A DNA stretch of 64,000 nucleotides from Pseudomonas wadenswilerensis (GCF_900497695.1 NZ_UIDD01000007.1:496001-560000); one strand, 5' to 3'; shown: positions 1 to 9,567, numbered from the stretch's first letter. Program-made: numbers and translations. Notes: generated from the letters alone by a model not told the origin.

Positions 1-157
1 CGGACTCATGGCCGACCTGGGCCAAGAACGCAGCCACGCGCACCCGGCTGTCGATCTTGTAGCGGCCCATGGCCCGGTTCAGCGCAGGCAAAAAAATGCC
101 CGCAACTGGGCGGGCGTTCGGGAGGATCTGCAGCAACTGCTGCATTGTAATTGGCAT
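1..157 (-). CDS. Phage endolysin, GH19 chitinase-like, N-terminal part
   Basis: The reading frame starts at an ATG (157) and runs off the left edge; 52 residues are visible, beginning MPITMQQLLQILPNARPVAG. This start, followed by the FLPALNRAMGRYKI and RVAAFLAQVGHES stretches, is characteristic of phage glycoside-hydrolase-family-19 endolysins, in which the Glu of the HES motif is the catalytic acid. It would cleave peptidoglycan during phage lysis. It follows a tail-fibre assembly gene on the same strand, a common order at the end of Pseudomonas phage tail modules. The frame is open to the window edge, so I cannot say whether the gene is complete. Family assignment is from recognition of the N-terminus only. 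Confidence 0.75.
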   Translation of the reverse strand, partial: MPITMQQLLQILPNARPVAGIFLPALNRAMGRYKIDSRVRVAAFLAQVGHES

Positions 158-182
158 GGACTTCAAACCTCGAATTACAGGA

Positions 183-210
183 AAGAAAAAAGCCCCGACA
201 GTGCGGGGCT
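183..210 (-). terminator. Rho-independent terminator after tail-fibre assembly gene
   Basis: A GC-rich hairpin (AGCCCCG / CGGGGCT, 191-210) is followed, on the minus strand, by a run of T (A-rich 183-190 on the plus strand). It directly adjoins the stop codon of the tail-fibre assembly gene at 211, so it should end that transcript before the endolysin gene. Confidence 0.8.
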
Positions 211-822
211 TTATTGGGTGTGTTCCGCCTCTTGTGGCGGCGGCGCGGTGGCATCCTCGGGGCTTGACGGCCAGTCGATCGACAAGGGATAACCGGGCTG
301 CTGATCCAGGCGATTCAGGGCGATGCGGTAGCGCTTCCAGGCCAGCAGCGCTTCCTGCTCATGCGCTGATGCCTCGCCGAGGTCGACCGCATCCTGCAGG
401 GGGGCGATACGCATAGAGGCATTGGCCAGCCTCTCGTCACGAAGGGACAGACCTTTGGTGCGGATGCTCTCCTTCTGCGCGTCAACGTCAAGAACCCAGG
501 CGCTGCCGTCCCAGTAGTGGAAGTCCCCCGGAAAAGGCTGGCGGGTAAGCTCAGGCGGCAATGCACCCAGCGCTTGGTGCTGCTTGGGCTCGCCGGTCGC
601 AACGTCGTAAACCGTGCCTCGGTTGTCCTCGACTAGGGCCCAGGCTTGGCGGGCCAGGTCGCGCACAACGGTATGGCCTGGCACAGGCTCCGGCGGCGAA
701 TCGGTATAGGCATAGCCAGGAATCAACCAGTGCTCAGCATCGAGCGGGTCAGGGTCTGCCACTCCCTGGCCGATGTACTCCAGGGTTTGAGGGTGGGCGT
801 TGTAGATAACAGGTGCGTTCAT
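211..822 (-). CDS. Phage tail fibre assembly protein
   Basis: A 203-residue protein starting MNAPVIYNAHPQTLEYIG, followed by a proline-rich N-terminal segment and a C-terminal helical part with the LLAWKRYRIALNRLDQQPGYP motif. That motif is typical of caudoviral tail-fibre assembly chaperones, which help fold or attach the distal tail fibre. The ATG at 822 is preferred over an in-frame one at 849 because the family begins at this residue and the upstream start would reach into the tail-fibre gene. It lies 11 bases downstream of the tail-fibre stop, the usual pairing. The gene looks intact although its partner fibre gene is truncated. Confidence 0.85.
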   Translation of the reverse strand: MNAPVIYNAHPQTLEYIGQGVADPDPLDAEHWLIPGYAYTDSPPEPVPGHTVVRDLARQAWALVEDNRGTVYDVATGEPKQHQALGALPPELTRQPFPGDFHYWDGSAWVLDVDAQKESIRTKGLSLRDERLANASMRIAPLQDAVDLGEASAHEQEALLAWKRYRIALNRLDQQPGYPLSIDWPSSPEDATAPPPQEAEHTQ

Positions 823-833
823 TTGAAGTCTCG

Positions 834-1915
834 TCAATATTTGATGCAAGCGAGCAGCGCAACGTTGCGCGGCCGCGATTCGGTGCCGCCCTCTGCGGAA
901 ACGGTGACTGGGTGGACGTGCGCGCCATCGACGCCGACAGTGCCGGTTACCGCGTGGGTATGTACGCCGTCGAGCGCGCCAGTAATCAATGTGCTTACGC
1001 CCGTGCCGCCAGAACTACGCCCCGCTAGCACTGCCGGCGCACCGTCTGCCCAGCCCCCGTAAACCGTTTGTGCGTGCGTGTGGCCGCCCGAGGCGGTGGC
1101 AAGACCGTTAAAGGGGTGTGCGTGCCCACCAGCTGCACCCGTTGCAGCACCGTGGGTATGCCATGCGTTCTGAGAGCCCTGTACCGATCCAAGCGCACGG
1201 CCTGGGTCAACCCCACGACCTTCATCAAGGCAGCGGATAAACTCGCCGCGGAAATCTGGCACGTTGAAAGTAGTGGCGCCATCACCAACGCCACCGAAGG
1301 TGCCGACTGCCGCGAACAACGCCGCGTAAGTGGTTCGACTGACTACCGCCCCGTTGGCCTTGAGGAATCCAGGCGGCGGATTAAAGCCGGGGAAGTACAC
1401 AATGGTTCCAGGGGGCGTGCTGTTATCAAGTCGCGTCCAGCCTGTCCACACCTCCTGAAAGCAAGAACGCGCATAGACCGACACACCTTCGTTGTACTGG
1501 ATGGCCAGCTGGGAACGATTGCCGTTTGAAGCTACAGAATGAAAAAAAGTCGTGGTGATATGCCAGTAGACGTTAGGCGCCGGGGCGTTGGCATGTCTAG
1601 TCAAGATGACCTGATTCACTGCCAAATTAGGGTCCTGCTCGACCGGACCTTGGTTCATGCCACTGGCCGCCGTGAGTGCTGCAGCCAGGCCTGTGATATC
1701 CGTCATGGCATGGGTATGCGACATCGCGGCCGCGCCCAGAGAAGAGCGAGCTTGGCTCATATCAGCGGAAGCAAGCAGGCCGCGCATGAACACCGACAGC
1801 GGCGCCATAGCAAACTGATCGACCCCGGTGCTGAAAATAATCTGGTTTGCTGCAGTGCTCAGCGCCGCCAGAGACAACAGGGTGTTATCCACCGGCTGCT
1901 TACTCGACGCACCGA
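834..1915 (-). pseudogene. Phage tail fibre protein, 5' truncated
   Basis: About 355 residues of a tail-fibre protein remain, from SSKQPVDNTLLSLAALSTAANQ to the end. The central part carries a phage tail-collar-like domain (PPGTIVYFPG...PPGFLKANGAVVSR...FNVPDFRGEFIRCLDEGRGVDPGR). The C-terminal tip is rich in HTH/HAH pairs (HTHGAA, HAHPF, HTHAQ, HTHAV, HVHPV), the metal-binding pattern of fibre tips. The frame stays open to 2168, but residues upstream of about 1915 are the antisense of an integrase gene and do not look like phage protein. The fibre's N-terminal baseplate-attachment part is therefore missing. The break coincides with the 5' end of the divergent integrase fragment, indicating a deletion joining two phage genes head to head. 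Confidence 0.8.
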
Positions 1916-1924
1916 AACCCTTCC

Positions 1925-3014
1925 CTACCCCGCGACATCGAAAGGCCTCAAAGCTGCATCCCAGCTTCGCGATCAGGTAATAAGCCTCATCAAGTACGGC
2001 CTGCTTGACCAGGACAAATACGCGGAGTTGTTCCCAAACTCCGCCACCGTCGTCGGTGGGGTGCCGGTATTCGGTGAGTACGCTCAGCTGTGGCTGGATA
2101 GTCGCGAGATCGTCGACGGCACGCGCAATGGCTACAAGAGCGCGCTCAACCTTTACTGGATGCCGCACCTTGCGCTGGTCCGGATCGACCTGCTGTCAAC
2201 GACGCGGGTTCGCCAAATCGTCAGCACAACGAAATGGACCTCACCTTCGGTCAAGCGCAACGCACTGGTGAAGCTGTCGACCATCCTCAAGGCAGCCGTG
2301 GGTGACGGACTGATACTGCGCAACCCTGCAGAGTCGGTGCAGCTGCCCAAGCGAAGCAGAAAAGAGATCGAACCTTTCACCCTGGACGAGGCAAACCGCA
2401 TCGTCGCGAGGATGTACGCGGGAAAGCACTGGCCCAGCTCGATCTATGCCGCGTTCTACGAGTTCGTATTTTTCACTGGAATGAGGTTATCCGAAGCGTT
2501 GGCCCTTCGTTGGGACGCGGTGGATATTGAGAAGCGAACGGCGCATGTGAAGCGCACCGTTGCATTAGGAAAGGTGGTGGAACGCACCAAGACAGGAAAG
2601 GATCGTTTTGTACTGCTAAATGAGCGTGCGCTGCACGCGCTGGAGTTCGCCAGGCAGTATGCGGAGCGGCGCAAGCTGGGCAAAGGAAAGGTGACTGAGA
2701 CGCCGTACATCTTCCCACCGTCGAAAAACGCAGAATTTGTGCAGCAAACGTCCGATCTGCATCACCAATGGCGGCCAATCCTCAAGGAATTGGGGATCGG
2801 CTACCGGCGGCCATACAACTGCCGTCACACCTATGCGACAATATGCTTAATGTCTGGCCTCAACCCCGCATTTATCGCCCAACAGCTCGGGCATAGCGTG
2901 CAGATGCTCTTATCGACTTATGCACGTTGGATCAACTCGACCTCGGATTGGCAGGAGCTTGAAAAGCTCCAGATTGGTCTCAAATTGGTCTCAGGCTGTG
3001 AAAGCGTCACATAA
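1925..3014 (+). pseudogene. Phage tyrosine recombinase (integrase), N-terminus lost
   Basis: About 360 residues remain from ATSKGLKAASQLRDQVISLI onward. Present are the core-binding SAM-like domain (VFGEYAQLWLDSREIVDGTRNGYKSAL region) and a complete catalytic domain with the Arg box (FFTGMRLSEALALRW), the HxxR motif (NCRHTYAT), the LGHS His and the nucleophile Tyr (STYARW). The arm-binding N-terminal domain is missing. Upstream of about 1925 the frame reads antisense through the tail-fibre gene, so no natural start codon remains. The 3' end lies 20 bases before ybiT, marking the right prophage boundary. A shortened protein could still be made from an internal start, but site-specific arm binding would be lost. 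Confidence 0.8.
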
Positions 3015-3034
3015 GTTATTGATAGGTAAGCCCT

Positions 3035-4621
3035 TTGATCTCCACCGCTAACATCACCATGCAGTTCGGCGCCAAGCCCTTGTTCGAGAACGTCTCGGTC
3101 AAGTTCAACAACGGCAACCGCTACGGCCTGATCGGCGCCAACGGCTGCGGCAAGTCGACCTTCATGAAAATCCTCGGCAACGACCTGGAACCGTCCGCCG
3201 GCCAGGTCATGCTCGAGCCGAACGTACGCCTGGGCAAGCTGCGCCAGGATCAGTTCGCCTACGAAGAATTCACCGTGATCGACACCGTGATCATGGGCCA
3301 CGAGGAGCTGTGGAAGGTCAAGGCCGAGCGCGATCGCATCTACTCGCTGCCGGAAATGACCGAAGAAGACGGCATGGCCGTTGCCGAGCTGGAAACCGAG
3401 TTCGCCGAGATGGACGGCTACACCGCCGAATCCCGCGCCGGTGAGCTGCTGCTGGGCCTGGGTATCCCGCTGGAACAGCATTTCGGCCCGATGACCGAAG
3501 TCGCGCCAGGCTGGAAGCTGCGTGTACTGCTGGCCCAGGCGCTGTTCTCGAACCCGGAAGTGCTGCTGCTCGACGAACCAACCAACCACCTGGACATCAA
3601 CACCATCCGCTGGCTGGAAAACATTCTCACGGCGCGTAACAGCACCATGATCATCATTTCCCACGACCGGCACTTCCTCAACAGCGTCTGCACCCACATG
3701 GCCGACCTGGACTACGGTGAGCTGCGCCTGTTCCCGGGCAACTACGACGAGTACATGACCGCCGCGACCCAGTCGCGCGAGCAGCTGCTGTCGGACAACG
3801 CCAAGAAGAAAGCCCAGATCGCCGAGCTGCAGACCTTCGTCAGCCGCTTCTCGGCCAACGCCTCGAAAGCCAAGCAGGCCACTTCGCGGGCCAAGCAGAT
3901 CGACAAGATCCAGCTGGCCGAGGTCAAGCCATCGAGCCGGGTCAGCCCGTTCATCCGCTTCGAGCAGACCAAAAAACTGCACCGCCAGGCCGTGACCATC
4001 GAGAAGATGTCCAAGGGCTTCGACGGCAAGACCCTGTTCGAGAACTTCAGCTTCACCGTTGAAGCCGGCGAGCGCGTGGCGATCATCGGCCCCAACGGTA
4101 TCGGCAAGACCACCCTGCTGCGCACCCTGGTCGGTGAACTGGCCCCGGATGCCGGTGCGGTGAAATGGACCGAAAGCGCCGAACTGGGCTACTACGCCCA
4201 GGACCACGCCCACGACTTCGAAGAAGACCTCAGCCTGTTCGACTGGATGGGCCAGTGGACCCAGGGCGAGCAAGTGATCCGTGGCACCCTGGGGCGCATG
4301 CTGTTCTCCAACGACGAGATCCTCAAGTCGGTGAAGGTGATCTCCGGTGGTGAGCAAGGCCGCATGCTGTTCGGCAAGCTGATCCTGCAAAAGCCCAACG
4401 TACTGGTGATGGACGAACCGACCAACCACCTGGACATGGAATCGATCGAGGCGCTCAACCTGGCGCTGGAAAACTACCCGGGTACGCTGGTCTTCGTCAG
4501 CCACGACCGTGAGTTCGTGTCGTCGCTGGCCACCCGCATCATCGAGCTGAGCCCGAGCGGTGTGGTGGACTTCAGCGGTACCTACGATGACTACCTGCGT
4601 AGCCAGGGTGTGGTGATCTGA
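3035..4621 (+). CDS. ybiT: ABC-F family ATPase YbiT
   Basis: A 528-residue soluble protein with two ABC cassettes and no membrane segment. The first has Walker [10 protein letters not shown] near residue 37 and an [11 protein letters not shown]alker B. The second has GPNGIGKTT near 350 and [10 protein letters not shown]. Between them is the charged linker ([26 protein letters not shown]) typical of ABC-F proteins. Sequence and length match YbiT; the family acts on translating ribosomes rather than in transport. A TTG start is used ([11 protein letters not shown] follows). The integrase fragment ends just 20 bases upstream, so any native promoter must lie inside or be replaced by prophage DNA. 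A REP-like palindrome follows the stop. Confidence 0.95.
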   Translation: MISTANITMQFGAKPLFENVSVKFNNGNRYGLIGANGCGKSTFMKILGNDLEPSAGQVMLEPNVRLGKLRQDQFAYEEFTVIDTVIMGHEELWKVKAERDRIYSLPEMTEEDGMAVAELETEFAEMDGYTAESRAGELLLGLGIPLEQHFGPMTEVAPGWKLRVLLAQALFSNPEVLLLDEPTNHLDINTIRWLENILTARNSTMIIISHDRHFLNSVCTHMADLDYGELRLFPGNYDEYMTAATQSREQLLSDNAKKKAQIAELQTFVSRFSANASKAKQATSRAKQIDKIQLAEVKPSSRVSPFIRFEQTKKLHRQAVTIEKMSKGFDGKTLFENFSFTVEAGERVAIIGPNGIGKTTLLRTLVGELAPDAGAVKWTESAELGYYAQDHAHDFEEDLSLFDWMGQWTQGEQVIRGTLGRMLFSNDEILKSVKVISGGEQGRMLFGKLILQKPNVLVMDEPTNHLDMESIEALNLALENYPGTLVFVSHDREFVSSLATRIIELSPSGVVDFSGTYDDYLRSQGVVI

Positions 4622-4631
4622 TCCAGACCTG

Positions 4632-4685
4632 ATCGCGGGGCAAGCCCGCTCCTACAATCCTGTAGGAGAGGGCTTGCCCCGCGAT
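4632..4685. repeat. REP-like palindromic element
   Basis: Two inverted copies of the ATCGCGGGGCAAG...CTCCTACA unit lie head to head (4632-4656 and 4661-4685) with a four-base loop. This is the Pseudomonas REP-pair pattern. Placed after ybiT it could also stop transcription or protect the mRNA 3' end. Confidence 0.8.
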
Positions 4686-4771
4686 GCTGGAAAATCCGTT
4701 AGCCTGCTTCCTTTTCTCTTCACACCCAGCGATCATGGGCCCTCTCCCACCGCACGCCAGCGAACGAGCTC

Positions 4772-5962
4772 ATGTCCGCGCAACAACCCGCTCCCGTCGA
4801 CACCAGGTCGATCACCCGGCAAATCCTCTCGATTGTCTTCTACACCTTCATCGCCTTCCTCTGCATCGGCCTGCCGATCGCGGTACTGCCCAGCTATGTG
4901 CATGATCAATTGGGTTTCAGTGCGGTCATCGCCGGTATCACCATCGGCCTGCAGTACCTGGCCACCCTGCTCAGCCGGCCCTTTGCCGGGCGGGCGGCGG
5001 ACAGCCTGGGCAGCAAACGGGCAATCATCTACGGGCTGATCGGGATCGCCGCCAGTGGTGTGCTGACCTTTACTTCGGCGCTGACTGTAACTGTGCCGCT
5101 GCTGAGCCTGCTGGCACTTCTGGGCGGGCGCGTGCTGCTGGGGGTTGCCCAAGGGCTGATTGGTGTAGGCACCTTGAGCTGGGGCATCGGTGCGGTAGGC
5201 GCCGAGCAGACTGCGCGGGTGATTTCCTGGAACGGGATTGCCTCGTACGGCGCCATCGCCATCGGCGCGCCGCTGGGGGTGATGCTGGTCGACCAGGTCA
5301 ATTTCGCCACCCTGGGCCTGGCCTTGAGTGGCCTGGCACTGTTGGCGTTGCTGGTAATCCGCAACAAGCCGTCGACGCCGGTGGTGCGCGGCGAACGCCT
5401 GCCGTTCTGGGCCGCATTCGGCCGAGTGGCGCCGTGCGGCGTCAGCCTGACCCTGGCATCGATCGGCTACGGCACCCTGACCACCTTTGTCACCCTGTTC
5501 TATCTTGAGCAGGGCTGGAGCGGTGCGGCCTGGTGCCTGAGTGCTTTCGGCGTGTGCTTCATTCTTTCGCGACTGCTGTTCGTCAACGCGGTCAACCGCT
5601 TCGGCGGCTATCAGGTGGCGGTGGCCTGCATGGCCACCGAAGCCCTCGGCCTGGCCTTGCTGTGGCTGGCGCCAAGCCCGGCGCTGGCGCTGATTGGCGC
5701 CGGGCTTGCGGGCTTTGGCCTGTCGCTGGTGTATCCGGCGCTGGGTGTGGAGGCGATCAAACAGGTACCCAGCTCCAGCCGCGGCGCGGGCCTGGGCGCC
5801 TATGCGGTGTTCTTCGACCTGGCCCTGGCGATTGCCGGGCCGGTGATGGGCGCGGTGACCCTGTACCTGGGCTATGCCTGGATCTTCTGCGTGGCGGCCT
5901 TGCTGTCCCTGCTAGGGGTCGGCCTGACCGTGCTGCTGTCGCGTCGCGCCAACGCTCACTGA
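4772..5962 (+). CDS. MFS transporter, YhhS/YfcJ type
   Basis: A 396-residue inner-membrane permease with about twelve hydrophobic segments. The conserved MFS loop 2-3 motif is seen as GRAADSLGSKRAI near residue 78. Sequence and length resemble the YhhS/YfcJ group of E. coli (UPF0226), a drug/H+ antiporter-like family whose natural substrate is unclear; I infer a small-molecule efflux role only from the family. The gene stands alone downstream of the REP element. Its 3' end overlaps the convergent hydrolase gene by seven bases. Confidence 0.85.
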   Translation: MSAQQPAPVDTRSITRQILSIVFYTFIAFLCIGLPIAVLPSYVHDQLGFSAVIAGITIGLQYLATLLSRPFAGRAADSLGSKRAIIYGLIGIAASGVLTFTSALTVTVPLLSLLALLGGRVLLGVAQGLIGVGTLSWGIGAVGAEQTARVISWNGIASYGAIAIGAPLGVMLVDQVNFATLGLALSGLALLALLVIRNKPSTPVVRGERLPFWAAFGRVAPCGVSLTLASIGYGTLTTFVTLFYLEQGWSGAAWCLSAFGVCFILSRLLFVNAVNRFGGYQVAVACMATEALGLALLWLAPSPALALIGAGLAGFGLSLVYPALGVEAIKQVPSSSRGAGLGAYAVFFDLALAIAGPVMGAVTLYLGYAWIFCVAALLSLLGVGLTVLLSRRANAH

Positions 5963-6987
5963 TCGGCCATAGGCAGCCCGCCCCGGTGGCGGTCACCCAG
6001 GGTGTGGTTGAAAAACCGTGCGGCCTCCGCCTGCAACGACAGGTGAATATCCTCCCGGTCGACGCCGTCCGGGTCGTTGCACAAGGCGGCCATCTTCTGC
6101 CGCTGTTCGTCGTCGCACGGCGCCATGAAGACAAAATGCCCGGCGCCGGCCAGCAGCTTGTAGTTGGGTGTGACCGGCAGTTTGCGCGCCAGGGCCTGGG
6201 CGTTCTTGTCGATGGCCAGCAACTGGTCCTGGTCGCCGCTGTAGATCAACGCCGGCACCTTGACCTCGGCCAGGGCATGACGGCCGAACATCAGGCTCAG
6301 GGGCGCCATCAGCAGCAGCGCCTTGACCCGCGGATCAGGCGCAGCCCGCAGGTCGGCACGATCGGCGATCAGAATCCCCTGGGTCTTGCAGGCATCGGCG
6401 TCCAGCGGGCGCTCCCGACAGTAACGTTGCAGACGTTCCAGGTCCGGTTGCGCGCCGGACAGGATCAAGGCGGTCTCGCCACCGGCCGAGTAGCCGATCA
6501 CACCCACCTGCGGGCCATTGATGTAAGGCGCCAGAAAGGCATCGCTCAGGCTGGCAGTGATCGCCGCGCTGATCTGCAAGGGACGTCCGTAGAGGTTGCT
6601 CAGGGTCCCCAGGCGGCTATGGTCGCGGGCATTGTCGCCCGGATGGGTCACGGCGACGACGATGAAGCCGCGACGTGCCAGGGCGGTCGCCAGGTCATGC
6701 AAGGCCAGGGGCGTACCGGTGTTGCCGTGGGAAAGCATCAACAGCGGATAGCGGCCCATGACCATCGGTGCGCCTTCCCAGGCCTGGATCCGATAGCCGT
6801 CGATTCGGCTGCTGCGCTCGGGGCCGCTGGACGGATAGAACGCCAGTGCCTGCACCGGTTGCGCATCCAGCGGGTCGGCAAAGCTCAACCGGTGCACGCC
6901 GACACTCCAGTGCGCAGCCGGCTCGGCGTGCACCGTCAGTGGGCCGCCCAGCAGCACAAGCAGGAATAACGCGCCAAGACGCCGCAT
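5956..6987 (-). CDS. Alpha/beta hydrolase, dienelactone-hydrolase/PAF-acetylhydrolase-like, secreted
   Basis: A 343-residue protein with a signal peptide (MRRLGALFLLVLLGGPLTVHAEP), so likely periplasmic. The alpha/beta-hydrolase fold shows an oxyanion region (LLMLSHGNTG near residue 88), the nucleophile elbow GYSAGG, the strand YSGDQDQLL carrying an acidic residue, and GAGHFVF with the catalytic His. The ATG at 6987 was chosen because it begins the signal peptide; the frame is open further upstream but reads as non-coding. The substrate is unknown; ester or lactone hydrolysis is inferred from the fold. It is convergent with the MFS gene. Confidence 0.85.
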   Translation of the reverse strand: MRRLGALFLLVLLGGPLTVHAEPAAHWSVGVHRLSFADPLDAQPVQALAFYPSSGPERSSRIDGYRIQAWEGAPMVMGRYPLLMLSHGNTGTPLALHDLATALARRGFIVVAVTHPGDNARDHSRLGTLSNLYGRPLQISAAITASLSDAFLAPYINGPQVGVIGYSAGGETALILSGAQPDLERLQRYCRERPLDADACKTQGILIADRADLRAAPDPRVKALLLMAPLSLMFGRHALAEVKVPALIYSGDQDQLLAIDKNAQALARKLPVTPNYKLLAGAGHFVFMAPCDDEQRQKMAALCNDPDGVDREDIHLSLQAEAARFFNHTLGDRHRGGLPMADQ

Positions 6988-7074
6988 CGTTTTGCACCTT
7001 ACCCAACGCTGTCGATCAATGCTGACAGTGCGCAGCATAGAACGGGCCGGATCGGCGCAGATGAAGACTCCATG

Positions 7075-7107
7075 AAAAAACCGACTGCAGGCCATGCCTG
7101 CAGTCGG
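7075..7107 (-). terminator. Rho-independent terminator of azoR
   Basis: A 12-bp perfect stem (CCGACTGCAGGC with its complement, 7081-7107) with a three-base loop is followed on the minus strand by a six-T run. It lies 20 bases after the azoR stop codon. Confidence 0.9.
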
Positions 7108-7127
7108 TTTGGGTGGCGCTAGTGCAA

Positions 7128-7739
7128 TCAGGCAGCGGCGAACAGGTCGTTGCTGATCTGCAACTGCGCGGCGTTCAGGGCCTTGACCCGGTGCTCATCG
7201 CCATAGGCCAGGCCATGGGCGCGGACGATTTCCAGGTCGGTAATGCCGATGAAGCCGAGGAACACCTTGAGGAACTCTTCATGCCCGACCGCGGTAGGCT
7301 GGCCGGCATGCAGGCCGCCGGCGGTCGATACCAGGATCACTTTCTTGTTGCCGCACAGGCCTTCAGGGCCGGCTTCGGTGTAGCGGAAGGTCTTGCCTGC
7401 CACGGCGACACGGTCGATCCAGGCCTTGAGCTGGGTCGGCACGGTGAAGTTGTACATCGGCGCAGCCAGCACCACGGCGTCGGCGTCGAGGAATTCCTGC
7501 AGGGTCTCGGCGCTGAGTTTGGCCTCGTGCTGTTGCGCGGCATCGCGCAGTTCTTCCGGGGTACCGGCAGCCACCAGGGTCGCGGCCGAGAAGTGGCTGA
7601 TGGCGTCGCCGGCCAGGTCACGGTAGGTCACCTGCAGCGACGGGTCGGCGGCTTTCCAGGCTTCAACCACGCTGCGGCTCAGCTGACGGGAGGCGGAATT
7701 GTCGCCCAGAATGCTCGAATCGATATGCAACAGTTTCAT
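7128..7739 (-). CDS. azoR: FMN-dependent NADH-azoreductase
   Basis: A 203-residue flavodoxin-fold protein. It reduces azo compounds and quinones using NADH and FMN in the cytoplasm. The N-terminal phosphate-binding motif [17 protein letters not shown] and the FMN-contact motif [19 protein letters not shown] (near residue 93) are diagnostic of the AzoR/AcpD family, and STAGGLHAG supplies another flavin-binding loop. Length equals that of the family. It is transcribed divergently from the LysR regulator at 7867; this arrangement suggests that the regulator controls azoR. A strong terminator follows. Confidence 0.95.
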   Translation of the reverse strand: MKLLHIDSSILGDNSASRQLSRSVVEAWKAADPSLQVTYRDLAGDAISHFSAATLVAAGTPEELRDAAQQHEAKLSAETLQEFLDADAVVLAAPMYNFTVPTQLKAWIDRVAVAGKTFRYTEAGPEGLCGNKKVILVSTAGGLHAGQPTAVGHEEFLKVFLGFIGITDLEIVRAHGLAYGDEHRVKALNAAQLQISNDLFAAA

Positions 7740-7866
7740 GGGACTCTCCTGAATGAAGACCGCGAGTGGGCGATCACGATGGGGAGAATCCTACTTGGGT
7801 GGCGAATAGCTGATAAGTAAGCAAAAATGCGTTAGTTTGTCCTACTGGCAGGACAATGGTGATCCC

Positions 7867-8775
7867 ATGCAAGACCTCAACGATCTTTTCTACTTTGCCC
7901 GCGTGGTCGAAGCCGGCGGTTTTGCTGCCGCCGGCCGTCTGCTCGGTATTCCCAAATCACGCCTGTCCCGGCGTATCGCCGAGCTCGAAGAACGCCTGGG
8001 TACGCGTCTGCTGCAACGCACCACGCGCCAGCTGAAGCTGACGGCCGTGGGCGAACGCTACCTGCGCCACTGCCAGGCCATGCTGCTGGAGGCGGAAATG
8101 GCCGACGAAGCGGTGGCCAGCATGACCAGCGAACCACGCGGGCGCTTGCGGGTGTCGTGCCCGGTGGGCCTGGCCCATGAGTTCTTGCCCGATGTGATCA
8201 GCCGCTTCCTGCAGCAATACCCGCAGGTGCAACTGGACATGATCCTGCTCAACCGCCGCGTCGACCTGATCACCGAGGGCGTCGACGTAGCCCTGCGCGT
8301 GCGCGACCTGGGTGATGAAGACCCGGCCCTGGTCACCCGCCGCCTGCGTCAGGCGCAGATGCTCCTGGTGGCCGCACCGCAATTCGCCGCCGCGCAGGTG
8401 CTCAATCACCCGCAAGACCTGGCCAGCCTGCCGGTACTTGGCGCGGTGGACGCCGACCGCCTGGTGCATCTGCGCCTGCTCGACGCCAAGGGTCACAAGC
8501 ATGAGCTGGCCATGGAGGCACGGCTGGCGATCGACGACTTTGTCGTGCGCAAGGCCGCCGCCATTGCCGGGCTGGGCTTTACCGCCCTGCCGATCATGCA
8601 CTGCGAAGAAGAACTCGACCGTGGCGAGCTGGTGCGGCTGCTGCCAGACTGGTCGCTGCCCGGCGGTTATCTGCAGGCAGTCTACCCACATCGGCGCGGG
8701 CTGCTGCCGGCGGTGCGGGTGTGGATCGATCATCTGGTGGCGGAATTCGCCCAATGCGGGGAACGTTATGTCTGA
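7867..8775 (+). CDS. LysR-family transcriptional regulator
   Basis: A 302-residue LysR-type regulator. The winged helix-turn-helix occupies residues 2-60 (FARVVEAGGFAAAGRLLGIPKSRLSRRIAELE). The effector-binding domain follows from about residue 88 (RGRLRVSCPVGLAHEFLPDVISRF). The ATG at 7867 gives the canonical MQDLNDLFYFARVV start; an in-frame ATG 30 bases earlier lacks support. It is divergent from azoR with a 127-base shared promoter region, the usual arrangement for a LysR protein and its target, so a quinone- or electrophile-responsive switch is a reasonable inference. The yjbR-like gene overlaps its 3' end by eight bases and is probably cotranscribed. Confidence 0.92.
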   Translation: MQDLNDLFYFARVVEAGGFAAAGRLLGIPKSRLSRRIAELEERLGTRLLQRTTRQLKLTAVGERYLRHCQAMLLEAEMADEAVASMTSEPRGRLRVSCPVGLAHEFLPDVISRFLQQYPQVQLDMILLNRRVDLITEGVDVALRVRDLGDEDPALVTRRLRQAQMLLVAAPQFAAAQVLNHPQDLASLPVLGAVDADRLVHLRLLDAKGHKHELAMEARLAIDDFVVRKAAAIAGLGFTALPIMHCEEELDRGELVRLLPDWSLPGGYLQAVYPHRRGLLPAVRVWIDHLVAEFAQCGERYV

Positions 8776-9127
8776 AGGGAAAATCACCGAAGCCCAGGTC
8801 GCGGCCTTGTGCCTGAGCCTGCCGGGTGCGCGGGAAGACTACAAGTGGGGCGGCGTGCGCGTGTTCTCGGTGGCCGGCAACAAGATGTTCGCCGTGCTTG
8901 ACCTGGCCGGCGCCGGGTTGTCGTTCAAGGTCGATAGCGATCTGTTTCTGGGTTACGCCGACCGCCCCGGCGTGCGCCCGGCGCCTTATCTGGCGCGAGC
9001 GCACTGGATCAGCATGGCGCCGCCCTACCCCATGGGCCGCGCTGAACTGAGCGAGCTGCTGCAACGCTCCCACCAACTGGTGGTCAGGCGCCTGCCCAAG
9101 CGCCTGCAACCGGGTTTGCTTATCTGA
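8768..9127 (+). CDS. MmcQ/YjbR family protein
   Basis: A 119-residue protein matching the MmcQ/YjbR double-wing DNA-binding-like family: ALCLSLPGAREDYKWGG at the N-terminus, KMFAVLDLAGAGLSFKVD in the centre, and a C-terminal ELLQRSHQLVVRRLPKR helix. Molecular function is not established for this family. The ATG at 8768 overlaps the end of the LysR gene by eight bases, indicating translational coupling, and the 3' end overlaps the convergent DUF1294 gene by eight bases. Confidence 0.85.
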   Translation: MSEGKITEAQVAALCLSLPGAREDYKWGGVRVFSVAGNKMFAVLDLAGAGLSFKVDSDLFLGYADRPGVRPAPYLARAHWISMAPPYPMGRAELSELLQRSHQLVVRRLPKRLQPGLLI

Positions 9128-9566
9128 GCACTGGCGCCAACGCCGCACCCAACCAACGGCCGTCGAGCAGCAGGTGGTCGACCCAGAACAGCTGATGCAC
9201 GGCGACAATGGCCCAAAAGCTCAGCTGGAACGACAGCTTGCGGGTCTTGTGCCGAAAGCGTTGCTGGGCGAGCAAGGCGCCCGGCCAGCCGCCACACAGC
9301 TCACTGGCGTGCAAAACCTTCTCCGGCGTGCGCCAGGCCTGGTTGCGGGCCTGCTGCTTGTCGCGCCAATACAGTACAAAGCTCACCAGGCTGGTCAGCG
9401 GATAGGCCAGCGCCGGCACCCAGGACTGCCCGCTCAGCAGCATCTGCAGTGCCCCGCCCACGGGCAGCAGGCACAGGGCGACAAAAACCAGCAGCTTGCT
9501 GCGCGGGTTTTGCATGGCGCCGCTGGCCGAGGCTGCGCGGCGCTGTTGGCTCTGGCTACGGCTCAT
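9120..9566 (-). CDS. DUF1294 family small membrane protein
   Basis: A 148-residue protein with three to four hydrophobic segments (LLVFVALCLLPVGGALQMLL, ALAYPLTSLVSFVLYW, LSFWAIVAVHQLFWV). It has the DUF1294 signature LHASELCGGWPGALLAQQRFRHKTRK near residue 85. Family members often carry an N-terminal cold-shock domain; here that is replaced by a short polar, Gln/Ser-rich leader. Function unknown. It sits one base downstream of uppP on the same strand and may be cotranscribed with it. Confidence 0.85.
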   Translation of the reverse strand: MSRSQSQQRRAASASGAMQNPRSKLLVFVALCLLPVGGALQMLLSGQSWVPALAYPLTSLVSFVLYWRDKQQARNQAWRTPEKVLHASELCGGWPGALLAQQRFRHKTRKLSFQLSFWAIVAVHQLFWVDHLLLDGRWLGAALAPVLR

Positions 9567-9567
9567 C

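Noticed and set aside
2918..4504. A 528-residue minus-strand frame over ybiT
   Set aside because: Antisense shadow: ybiT is an unmistakable ABC-F protein.
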